Positions 47,805 through 55,300 of a stretch of DNA of 57,277 nucleotides are shown here, one piece after another. Made by a program: the position numbers and the translations under genes. Origin of the DNA: JBIOUF01 sp044866695 (GTDB lineage: Bacteria; Actinomycetota; Actinomycetes; Propionibacteriales; Nocardioidaceae); contig JBIOUF010000085.1 in assembly GCA_044866695.1 (NCBI GenBank), forward strand, positions 1 through 57,277, written 5' to 3'. A model generated the notes under the pieces. The model worked only from the letters and a program-made list of their open reading frames with translations, searched no databases and was not told where the DNA came from. Within the stretch, counting starts at the first letter, position 1. Each line of letters opens with the position of its first letter.

Positions 47805-48413
47805 GTGAGGCCAGCGTTGTTGTTCCGTCGTTCCAGGTCCCAACCCCCGTCCCCCGACCGGGTCGGCGCCGAGGGCGACGACCCGGCCCTGGACCCCACG
47901 GCCCCGAAGGGCCGGCCGACGCCCAAGCGGCGCGAGGCCGAGGCGGCCGCCCGGGCCCGCGCGAAGGCCGCGGCCGGGACCGGCCGCAAGGGTGGCGACC
48001 GCACGACCCGCGCGGCGGAGAGCCGCCGCATCCGGCAGGGCATCAAGGAAGGGGACGAGCGGTACCTGCCGGCCCGCGACCGCGGGCCGGTGCGACGGTT
48101 CGTGCGCGACTACGTCGACGCGCGCCTGTGCATGGCGGAGTTCGCCGTGCCCTTGATGCTGGCCAGCCTGCTGCTGTCGTCCTTCGGGTTCCGGGCCGCC
48201 GGCACCGGCGTGCTCAACGCGACCATCCTCGTGGTGCTCCTGGACTCCGTGCTGCTGCGGTTCCGGCTGCGTCGGGAGCTCAAGCGCCGCTTCCCCGCCG
48301 AGAGCCTGAAGGGCACCACCTTCTACGCGTTCGTGCGGTCCTTGCAGCTGCGGTTCATGCGCCTTCCCAAGCCGCGGGTCAAGCTGGGGCAGCGGCTCCC
48401 CGAGCGGTACTGA
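47805..48413 (+). CDS. DUF3043 family membrane protein
   Basis: 202 aa. A basic N-terminus with KGRPTPKRREAEAAARARA, then RRIRQGIKEGDERYLPARD, two membrane helices (CMAEFAVPLMLASLLLSSFG and VLNATILVVLLDSVLL) and a basic tail, RLPKPRVKLGQRLPERY. Conserved in actinobacteria with unknown function; Rv2219-like proteins lie at the same locus as I recall. The start is uncertain: GTG 47805 or a TTG at 47817/47820 that would give the usual MFRRS-like opening. Confidence 0.82.
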   Translation: MRPALLFRRSRSQPPSPDRVGAEGDDPALDPTAPKGRPTPKRREAEAAARARAKAAAGTGRKGGDRTTRAAESRRIRQGIKEGDERYLPARDRGPVRRFVRDYVDARLCMAEFAVPLMLASLLLSSFGFRAAGTGVLNATILVVLLDSVLLRFRLRRELKRRFPAESLKGTTFYAFVRSLQLRFMRLPKPRVKLGQRLPERY

Positions 48414-48431
48414 CCGCGGCCCCGCCTAGCC

Positions 48432-48478
48432 GACCCAGAGTCTGACCCAGAGCCCGACCAGAGTCCGACCCAGAGTCA
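48432..48478. repeat. 12-bp tandem repeat between convergent genes
   Basis: GACCCAGAGTCT, GACCCAGAGCCC, GACCAGAGTCC (one base short) and GACCCAGAGTCA in tandem. The last unit contains the stop codon (TCA 48476-48478) of the minus-strand gene. It is distinct from the 22-bp family but takes the same 3'-end position. Confidence 0.75.
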
Positions 48479-48745
48479 GGAGGGCGGGGCGAGGCTCATC
48501 GGGCCGTAGACCTCGCGGTCGCCCTCGAGCAGCACCACCGACGCCACGCCCTCGTCCACGAGGTCGCGCCAGCACTCCCCCACCCACGACTCCGCGTCGC
48601 CCTGGGAGGTGAAGCGGGGCGGCGGGGGCCCCTCCCGGTCCGCGGTGACGTCCCCGCCGTCGGCGGCGAGCAGCCGCCACCACCAGACCGCCTGGGCGGC
48701 GTGGCCCTCGTGCGGGAAGTGGGACGGCTCCAGGGAGTGGGTCAC
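48476..48745 (-). CDS. Small hypothetical protein coupled to gcvT
   Basis: 89 aa beginning VTHSLEPSHFPHEGHAAQA and including WWWRLLAADGGDV, RFTSQGDAESWVGECWRDL and a final VVLLEGDREVYGPMSL. Compact, with two helices and strands expected; no motif recognised. GTG 48745 overlaps the gcvT TGA (GTGA). Similar short proteins accompany actinobacterial gcvT or stand elsewhere; function unknown. Confidence 0.7.
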   Translation of the reverse strand: MTHSLEPSHFPHEGHAAQAVWWWRLLAADGGDVTADREGPPPPRFTSQGDAESWVGECWRDLVDEGVASVVLLEGDREVYGPMSLAPPS

Positions 48746-49908
48746 GGCCGCCGGCCCTCCGCGGGCTCTCGCACGTGGGAGGCGACGAACGGCGGCCGGG
48801 TCAGCGCGAACACCTCCGGCCGGCCGCGTACGTCGACCACCACCTCGGCGCCCTCGGTGACCTGGCTGGCGACCAGGGCGAGCCCGACCCCCTTGCGCAG
48901 GGTCGGGGAGAAGGTGCCCGAGGTGACCTCGCCGAGCGGCACGTCGGGGGTCAGCAGCACCCGCATGTGCGGCCGGGGGATGCCGCGGCCGGTGGCGACC
49001 AGGCCGCGCAGGGTCCGCGCCGGGCCGCGGGCGCGCTCGGCGAGCAGCACCTCCCGGCCCCAGAACGCGGGCTTGTCCCACCCGACCGCCCAGCCCAGCC
49101 GAGCCTGGACCGGCGTGACGTCCGGCCCGATGTCCTGGCCGTGCAGCGGGTAGCCCATCTCGGTGCGCAGCGTGTCCCGCGCGCCCAGACCGCAGGGCAG
49201 CAGCCCGTACGGGCGCCCGGCCTCGAGCAGCCTTTCCCACACCGCGGGCGCGGCGTCCCAGGGCACCAGCAGCTCGTAGCCCCGCTCACCGGTGTAGCCG
49301 GTGCGGCACACCACCACCTCTCCCGCGCCCGGTCCGGGCTCCCCGGCCAGGCCGGCCTCGACGAAGGACATGTAGTCGTGGCCGACCGGGAGCCCCACCG
49401 CGCCGACGACGTCGTCGGCGCGCGGCCCCTGCACCGCCAGCACCGCGAGGTCCTCGTGCCGGTCGACCACCTCGACGCCGGCCGGCGCCGTCTCGGCCAG
49501 CCGCCCGGCGACCTCGGCGGTGTTGGCGGCGTTGGGCACCAGCAGCACCCGGTCCTCGGCGTGCAGGTAGGCGATCAGGTCGTCCACCACCCCGCCGGTG
49601 CTGTCGTCGCAGCACAGGGTGTACTGCGCCTGACCGGGCCCGATCCGGCCCAGCGCGTTGGTCAGCGTGGCGTCGACGTACGCCGCCGCCCCCGGCCCGC
49701 CGATCTCCACCTTCCCCAGGTGCGACACGTCGAACAGGCCAGCCGCCGAGCGCACCGCGGTGTGCTCGGCGACTGTTCCGGTGGGGTACTCCACCGGCAT
49801 CTGCCAGCCGCCGAAGCCGGCCATCTTGGCCCCCGACGCGACATGCCAGTCGTGCAGCGGCGACCTGCGCAGCCCGTCCGTGCGGTCCGCGGGCGTGGTT
49901 CCGGCCAT
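48742..49908 (-). CDS. gcvT: Aminomethyltransferase (glycine cleavage T protein)
   Basis: Releases ammonia from aminomethyl-lipoyl-H and passes the one-carbon unit to tetrahydrofolate. 388 aa. LHDWHVASGAKMAGFGGWQM, the opening of GcvT, then GLFDVSHLGKVEI with the conserved Asp, VQGPRADDV, CRTGYTGERGYEL, LPCGLGARDTLRTEMGYPL, and the C-terminal barrel with GEVTSGTFSP. A TAGGTT box lies six nt before ATG 49908 (leaderless), in the 66-bp divergent spacer with pepA. No glycine riboswitch fits in this space. Confidence 0.94.
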   Translation of the reverse strand: MAGTTPADRTDGLRRSPLHDWHVASGAKMAGFGGWQMPVEYPTGTVAEHTAVRSAAGLFDVSHLGKVEIGGPGAAAYVDATLTNALGRIGPGQAQYTLCCDDSTGGVVDDLIAYLHAEDRVLLVPNAANTAEVAGRLAETAPAGVEVVDRHEDLAVLAVQGPRADDVVGAVGLPVGHDYMSFVEAGLAGEPGPGAGEVVVCRTGYTGERGYELLVPWDAAPAVWERLLEAGRPYGLLPCGLGARDTLRTEMGYPLHGQDIGPDVTPVQARLGWAVGWDKPAFWGREVLLAERARGPARTLRGLVATGRGIPRPHMRVLLTPDVPLGEVTSGTFSPTLRKGVGLALVASQVTEGAEVVVDVRGRPEVFALTRPPFVASHVREPAEGRRP

Positions 49909-49914
49909 GGCCGG

Positions 49915-49920
49915 AACCTA
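49915..49920 (-). promoter_or_regulatory. Predicted -10 box of gcvT (leaderless type)
   Basis: TAGGTT on the minus strand, six nt before ATG 49908. Confidence 0.45.
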
Positions 49921-49937
49921 CCGGAGCAGGGTTGCCA

Positions 49938-49943
49938 TAGCAT
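49938..49943 (+). promoter_or_regulatory. Predicted -10 box of pepA
   Basis: TAGCAT on the plus strand, 31 nt before GTG 49975; here a GAAGGAG ribosome-binding site is present, so the transcript is leadered. Confidence 0.4.
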
Positions 49944-49974
49944 CACGGCCAGGCTTCTCGGGAAGGAGACGCGC

Positions 49975-51477
49975 GTGACGACCTACACCCTGCGGACCGG
50001 GGCGGCGGAGAAGACGGGTGCCGACGCGGTCGTCGTGGGGGTGGTCGAGACCGCGGACCGGCCGCGGCTGGCCGAGGGGGGGGCCGGTGTCGCCGAGGCC
50101 TACGGGCGCCGGCTCTCCCCGATGCTGGCGACCCTCGGAGTCACGGGCAAGGCGGAGCAGGTGGTCTGCGTGCCGACCGCGGGCACGCTGCGCTCGTCGC
50201 TGCTGGTCCTGGTGGGGCTGGGCCCGGAGGTCACCCCCGAGAGCATCCGCCGGGCCGCGGGCGCGGCGGCGCGCGCCATCACCAACGCGGCGTCCGTGGC
50301 GCTGGCCCTGCCCGCCGGTGACGCGGAGCGGGTGCGCGCCGCACTGGAGGGGTTCGTCCTGGGCGGCTACAGCTTCGACCGCTACCGGACCAAGCCCGCC
50401 CGGCAGGGCCCCGGCCAGGTCGTGGTGCTCAGCGAGGCGGCCCGGCGCGCCGAGGTCGCGGCAGCGTTCGCCGACGCCCAGGTCGTGGCGGCCGCGGTGG
50501 CCCGCACCAGGGACTGGGTGAACACCCCTCCCGCCGACCTCACCCCGGCCGGGTTCGCCGAAGCCGTCGAGGAGCTCGGCGCGGCGCACGAGCAGGCCGC
50601 CGAGGGCGGGGCGGTGACCGTGACCGTCGCCGACGACGCGCGGCTGCGCGAGATGGGCTGCGGCGGCATCATCGGCGTCGGCCAGGGGTCGGCCAACCCA
50701 CCGCGTCTGGTGAGGGTGGAGTACCAGCCCGACGCGGCCGCCGTACACCTGGCGCTGGTCGGCAAGGGCATCACCTACGACTCCGGCGGGCTGTCCATCA
50801 AGCCGGGGCCCTCCATGACCACGATGAAGTGCGACATGGCCGGCGCCGCGGCGGTGGTCAACGCCGCCTTCGCGGTGGCCCGGCTCGGACTGCCGGTGCG
50901 GGTCACCGCCCTCGCACCGTTGGCGGAGAACATGATCTCCGGCGCCGCCACGCGGCCCGGCGACGTGCTGACCATGTACGGCGGCCGCACCGTGGAGGTG
51001 CTCAACACCGACGCCGAGGGCCGGCTGGTCCTGGCCGACGCCTTGGTGCAGGCGGTCGAGGCGGAGCCGGACGTGGTCGTCGACGTCGCGACCCTCACCG
51101 GCGCCTGCGTGGTGGCTCTCGGCGAGCGGGTGGCGGGGCTGTTCGGCAACGACGACGCGCTGCTCGACCAGCTGCGGCAGGCCGCCGCACGGGCCGGCGA
51201 GGCGCTGTGGCCGATGCCGATCCCGGACGAGATGGCCGAGAAGGTGCGCACCAACAGCAAGGTCGCCGACCTCGCGCAGCACAACCTGGACCGGTGGGGC
51301 GGCGCGTCGTACGCGGCGGCGTTCCTGGCCGAGTTCGTCGCGGGCCGGCGCTGGGCGCACCTGGACATCGCCGGCCCGGCGTTCAACGACAAGACCCCGC
51401 GGGGCTACACCACGGCCGGGGGCACCGGGTTCGCGGTGGCCACCCTGGTGGAGCTGGCTCGGTCGCTGGCCTCCTGA
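49975..51477 (+). CDS. pepA: Leucyl aminopeptidase (M17)
   Basis: Removes N-terminal residues in the cytoplasm with two metal ions. 500 aa. An N-terminal alpha/beta domain to ~170, then the catalytic domain: LVGKGITYDSGGLSIKP (metal Lys and Asp), MKCDMAGAAAVVNA (Asp), VLNTDAEGRLVLADAL (Asp, Glu and the catalytic Arg). KVADLAQHNLDRWGGASYAAAFL and the C-terminal GYTTAGGTGFAVATL follow. The frame is open back to 48775, but GTG 49975 has GAAGGAG upstream. Matches the mycobacterial pepB locus beside gcvT. Confidence 0.95.
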   Translation: MTTYTLRTGAAEKTGADAVVVGVVETADRPRLAEGGAGVAEAYGRRLSPMLATLGVTGKAEQVVCVPTAGTLRSSLLVLVGLGPEVTPESIRRAAGAAARAITNAASVALALPAGDAERVRAALEGFVLGGYSFDRYRTKPARQGPGQVVVLSEAARRAEVAAAFADAQVVAAAVARTRDWVNTPPADLTPAGFAEAVEELGAAHEQAAEGGAVTVTVADDARLREMGCGGIIGVGQGSANPPRLVRVEYQPDAAAVHLALVGKGITYDSGGLSIKPGPSMTTMKCDMAGAAAVVNAAFAVARLGLPVRVTALAPLAENMISGAATRPGDVLTMYGGRTVEVLNTDAEGRLVLADALVQAVEAEPDVVVDVATLTGACVVALGERVAGLFGNDDALLDQLRQAAARAGEALWPMPIPDEMAEKVRTNSKVADLAQHNLDRWGGASYAAAFLAEFVAGRRWAHLDIAGPAFNDKTPRGYTTAGGTGFAVATLVELARSLAS

Positions 51478-51537
51478 CCCGGGTCCCGCTGCCCGCCCGC
51501 CCGGGCGACGGCCGCCGGAGCCGGGCCCCGGCAGTGG

Positions 51538-51891
51538 TCAGGACGGCGGCTGCCTGCGGCGGCGGTTGTACTCCCGGTAGCGCTCCGGGTAGCCGACCAC
51601 CCCGGCGTCGTAGGAGGGGATCCCGTGCCGGTTGGCGAAGGAGTGCGCCCACTCCACCGACGGCACGCGCCGCCGGGTCCACTCCCCGTCGTGCGCGACC
51701 AGCATCAGCGTCACGTCGGTCACCGCGGTGCGCGGCTCGACGAACCCCTCCACGCCACGACGGCTGGTGGCGAACTCGGTGAGGTGCTGCTCGTCGGCCC
51801 GGTCGGCGGGTCGCACGGTGGTGGGACCCCGCCCCTTGGGCCGGGGCAGCCTGGCCGCCGAGCGCCCACGCATCCGGTCCAGGAACCCCAT
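51538..51891 (-). CDS. Small conserved protein of unknown function
   Basis: 117 aa from ATG 51891 (ATG 51909 is in frame). A basic N-terminus MGFLDRMRGRSAARLPRPKG, then DEQHLTEFATSRRGVEGFVE, VTDVTLMLVAHDGEWTRRRV, and SYDAGVVGYPERYREYNRRR. No signal peptide or membrane segment. Homologues at this place between pepA and lpd are often labelled oxidoreductase, with no supporting motif that I can see. Convergent with pepA (60-bp gap) and divergent from lpd. Confidence 0.72.
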   Translation of the reverse strand: MGFLDRMRGRSAARLPRPKGRGPTTVRPADRADEQHLTEFATSRRGVEGFVEPRTAVTDVTLMLVAHDGEWTRRRVPSVEWAHSFANRHGIPSYDAGVVGYPERYREYNRRRRQPPS

Positions 51892-51985
51892 GGGCACAGT
51901 GTGGCGCATCCCGCCGAGCGGTCGGGGGTGGACTTTCCGACGAGGCGCCGGAAAGGATGACCGGGAAGGACGGACGGAGGTGCAC

Positions 51986-53386
51986 GTGGCGGAGGCTGCG
52001 GGCGGCGGCGCGGGACCCGACGCGTACGACGTCGTGGTGCTGGGCGGGGGCAGCGGCGGCTACGCGTGCGCGCTGCGTGCATCCCAGCTGGGAATGCGCG
52101 TGGCGCTGGTGGAGAAGGGCAGGCTCGGCGGCACCTGCCTGCATGCCGGCTGCATCCCGACCAAGGCCCTGCTGCACGCGGCGGAGGTCGCCGACGCCGT
52201 ACGGGAGTCGGAGCAGTTCGGCGTCAACGCCGTCCTGGAGGGCGTCGACATGGCCGGGGTCGCCAAGTACAAGGACGGCGTCGTCGAGCGGCTCTACCAG
52301 GGGCTCACCGGGCTGGTGCGCGGACGCGGCATCGAGGTCGTGGAGGGCGAGGGCCGGCTGGTCGCCCCCGACGCCGTCCAGGTCGGGGACCGGCGGCTGA
52401 CCGGCCGAACCCTCGTCCTGGCCACCGGGTCCCACCCGAGGTCGCTACCGGGGCTGGACGTCGACGGGACCAGGGTGGTCACCTCCGACCATGCGCTGGC
52501 CCTCGAGCACGTTCCGGCGTCGGTGGTGGTCCTGGGCGGCGGGGTGATCGGCTGCGAGTTCGCCAGCGTGTGGCGGTCGTTCGGCGCCGACGTGACGGTG
52601 GTCGAGGCGCTCCCCCGGCTGCTGCCCACCGAGGACGAGGCGGTCTCCAGGCAGCTGGAGCGGGGGTTCCGGCGCCGGGGGATCCGGTCGCTGACCAGCA
52701 CCCGCTTCGAGTCCGTGTCCGCGACGGACACCGGCGTCACCGTCCGTGCCGGGGACCACGGCCTCGATGCCGCGCTGCTGCTGGTCGCGGTGGGACGCGG
52801 CCCGTCGACGGGAGGGCTGGGCTACGAGGAGCAGGGAGTGCGGCTGGAGCAGGGCTTCGTCGTCACCGACGACCGGCTGCGCACCAGCGTCCCCGGGGTC
52901 CGCGCGGTCGGCGACGTGGTCCGTGGCCTGCAGCTGGCGCACCGGGGCTTCGCGCACGGCATCTTCGTCGCCGAGGACCTGGCCGGGCTGGCGCCACGAC
53001 CGGTCGACGACGTCGCGGTCCCGCGGGTCACCTACTGCGACCCCGAGGTCGCCTCGGTGGGGCTCACCGAGGCACAGGCGAGGGAGCGGTACGGCGCCGA
53101 CGCCGTACGGACGCTGGCCTACGACCTCGCCGGCAACGGGAAGAGCCAGATCCTGCGGACCCAGGGCATGGTGAAGCTCGTCCGTCGGGTGGACGGTCCG
53201 GTCGTCGGCGTGCACATGGTCGGGGCGCGGGTCGGCGAGCTGGTGGGCGAGGCGCAGCTGGTGTACGGCTGGGAGGCGCACCCCGAGGACGTCACACCGA
53301 TGGTGCACGCACATCCGACCCAGAACGAGGCGCTCGGCGAGGCGCACCTCGCACTGGCCGGGAAGCCCCTGCACGCGCATTCATAG
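51986..53386 (+). CDS. lpd: Dihydrolipoamide dehydrogenase (E3)
   Basis: FAD enzyme that reoxidises lipoyl groups of 2-oxoacid dehydrogenases (and of glycine cleavage), making NADH. 466 aa. FAD loop VVVLGGGSGGYACALRA, redox disulfide GGTCLHAGCIPTK, NAD loop VVVLGGGVIGCEFASV, second FAD motif VPGVRAVGDVVRG and the C-terminal catalytic His-Glu in HAHPTQNEALGEA. Start: GTG 51986, five nt after GGAGG; GTG 51980 is in frame but too close to it. It lies 57 bp before sucB, evidently one operon. Confidence 0.95.
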   Translation: MAEAAGGGAGPDAYDVVVLGGGSGGYACALRASQLGMRVALVEKGRLGGTCLHAGCIPTKALLHAAEVADAVRESEQFGVNAVLEGVDMAGVAKYKDGVVERLYQGLTGLVRGRGIEVVEGEGRLVAPDAVQVGDRRLTGRTLVLATGSHPRSLPGLDVDGTRVVTSDHALALEHVPASVVVLGGGVIGCEFASVWRSFGADVTVVEALPRLLPTEDEAVSRQLERGFRRRGIRSLTSTRFESVSATDTGVTVRAGDHGLDAALLLVAVGRGPSTGGLGYEEQGVRLEQGFVVTDDRLRTSVPGVRAVGDVVRGLQLAHRGFAHGIFVAEDLAGLAPRPVDDVAVPRVTYCDPEVASVGLTEAQARERYGADAVRTLAYDLAGNGKSQILRTQGMVKLVRRVDGPVVGVHMVGARVGELVGEAQLVYGWEAHPEDVTPMVHAHPTQNEALGEAHLALAGKPLHAHS

Positions 53387-53443
53387 ACTCAAGCCCTGCG
53401 CCCGACCGGGTGCAGTGCCAGCCACGAAGGAGCGAACCAACGC

Positions 53444-55282
53444 ATGGCGACCCCAGTCACCCTTCCGGCCCTCGGCGAGTCCGTCACCGAAGGGACCGTC
53501 ACCCGCTGGCTGAAGTCGGTCGGCGACGCCGTCGAGGTCGACGAGCCGCTGCTCGAGGTCTCCACCGACAAGGTCGACACCGAGATCCCCTCCCCGGTCG
53601 CCGGCACCCTGCTGGAGGTCAAGGTCGCCGAGGACGAGACCGTCGAGGTCGGCGCCGAGCTCGCGGTGATCGGCGACGCCGGTGAGGGGTCGGGTGCCGA
53701 CGGTGGCGGCGGGGCCCAGCAGGACACCCAGGCCGAGCCGGAGCCGGAGCCGGCGGCGCCGCAGCCACGTGCGGAGGAGCCGGAGCAGCCGGCCGAGGGC
53801 ACCGGGTCGGAGGCGCCGGCGGCGTCGGGCCGGGCGGCCGGCGGTGGCGCGGGCGGCGGGGGCGGCGGAGCAGCCGGTGGGGCGGCTGCCGGCACCCCGG
53901 TCACGCTGCCGGCGCTGGGCGAGTCGGTCACCGAAGGCACCGTCACCCGCTGGCTGAAGTCGGTCGGCGACGCCGTCGAGGTCGACGAGCCGCTGCTCGA
54001 GGTCTCCACCGACAAGGTCGACACCGAGATCCCCTCCCCGGTCGCCGGCACGCTGCTGGAGATCAAGGTCGCCGAGGACGAGACCGTCGAGGTCGGCGCC
54101 GAGCTCGCGGTGATCGGCGACGCAGCTCAGGGGTCGGGCGCCGCCCCGGCGCAGGAGCAGCCGGAGCCGCAGCGCCAGGAGCCGGAGCCGCAGCCGGAGG
54201 CGAAGGCCGAGCCGGCCTCCCAGCCCGCCCAGCAGGCCGCACAACCGGCCGCACCGCCGGCTGCCCAGCCGTCCACACCGCCCGCCGCCCAGGCGACCGG
54301 AGCGGCGCCGCGGGCCCAGGCCGCCTCCTCCGGCGACGGCGCGGGCGCGGGCGCCTACGTGACCCCCCTGGTGCGCAAGATGGCCGCCGAGCAGGGCGTC
54401 GACCTGTCCGCCGTCACGGGGACGGGCGTGGGCGGGCGGATCCGCAAGCAGGACGTCCTGGACGCCGCACAGGCGAAGAAGCAGCCCGCCGCGGCATCCG
54501 CCGCGCCGTCGGCACCGGCCGCCGCGAGCACGGCGGCGCCTGCTGCGCCCGCCCCTTCAGCGCCGAGCCCGCTGCGCGGCAAGACCGAGAAGATGAGCCG
54601 GCTGCGCAAGGTGATCGCCCAGCGGATGGTCGAGTCGCTGCAGGTCTCGGCGCAGCTGACCACGGTGGTCGAGGTCGACGTCACCGCGATAAGCCGGCTG
54701 CGCGACTCGGTCAAGCGCGACTTCGCGGCGCGCGAGGGCGTGAAGCTGTCCTTCCTGCCGTTCTTCGCCAAGGCGGCGATCGACGCGCTGAAGACCCACC
54801 CGTCCCTGAACGCCGCCATCGACACCGAGAAGGGCGAGGTCACCTACTACGACCACGAGAACCTCTGCGTCGCGGTCGACACCGAGAAGGGCCTGTTGAC
54901 CCCGGTCATCAAGGACGCCGGAGACCTCAACGTCGCGGGACTGGCCCGCCGGATCGCCGACGTCGCCGAACGCACGCGCAGCAACAAGATCGGCCCGGAC
55001 GAGCTGGCCGGCGGCACGTTCACGCTGACCAACACCGGGAGTCGCGGAGCGCTGTTCGACACCCCGATCATCAACCAGCCCCAGGTCGCCATCCTCGGCA
55101 CCGGCACGGTGGTGAAGCGGGCGGTGGTGATCAGCGACCCCAACCTCGGCGAGACCATCGCGATCCGGCAGATGGTCTACCTGGCGCTGACCTACGACCA
55201 CCGGCTGGTCGACGGGGCCGACGCGGCGCGGTTCCTGTCCGACGTCAAGCAGCGCCTCGAGACCGGCACGTTCGAGGTCTGA
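53444..55282 (+). CDS. sucB: Dihydrolipoyllysine-residue succinyl/acetyltransferase (E2), two lipoyl domains
   Basis: Core of a 2-oxoacid dehydrogenase complex. 612 aa: lipoyl domain 1 (~1-80) and 2 (~150-230), each with the lipoylated Lys in EVSTDKVDTEIPSP; Ala/Pro/Glu-rich linkers; an E3-binding domain (~305-345, YVTPLVRKMAAEQGVDLSA with TGTGVGGRIRKQDVL); a catalytic domain (~375-612) with YDHRLVDGADA holding His and Asp. The two lipoyl segments are almost identical in DNA (53446-53679 and 53890-54123, offset 444 bp). Mycobacterial DlaT has the same layout and serves both pyruvate and, formerly assigned, 2-oxoglutarate complexes; which one here is open. Confidence 0.92.
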   Translation: MATPVTLPALGESVTEGTVTRWLKSVGDAVEVDEPLLEVSTDKVDTEIPSPVAGTLLEVKVAEDETVEVGAELAVIGDAGEGSGADGGGGAQQDTQAEPEPEPAAPQPRAEEPEQPAEGTGSEAPAASGRAAGGGAGGGGGGAAGGAAAGTPVTLPALGESVTEGTVTRWLKSVGDAVEVDEPLLEVSTDKVDTEIPSPVAGTLLEIKVAEDETVEVGAELAVIGDAAQGSGAAPAQEQPEPQRQEPEPQPEAKAEPASQPAQQAAQPAAPPAAQPSTPPAAQATGAAPRAQAASSGDGAGAGAYVTPLVRKMAAEQGVDLSAVTGTGVGGRIRKQDVLDAAQAKKQPAAASAAPSAPAAASTAAPAAPAPSAPSPLRGKTEKMSRLRKVIAQRMVESLQVSAQLTTVVEVDVTAISRLRDSVKRDFAAREGVKLSFLPFFAKAAIDALKTHPSLNAAIDTEKGEVTYYDHENLCVAVDTEKGLLTPVIKDAGDLNVAGLARRIADVAERTRSNKIGPDELAGGTFTLTNTGSRGALFDTPIINQPQVAILGTGTVVKRAVVISDPNLGETIAIRQMVYLALTYDHRLVDGADAARFLSDVKQRLETGTFEV

Positions 55283-55300
55283 CCGTCTGACCCCGCGGTA

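Noticed and set aside
49909..49974. Glycine riboswitch ahead of gcvT
   Set aside because: The spacer is 66 bp, much too short, and gcvT appears leaderless.
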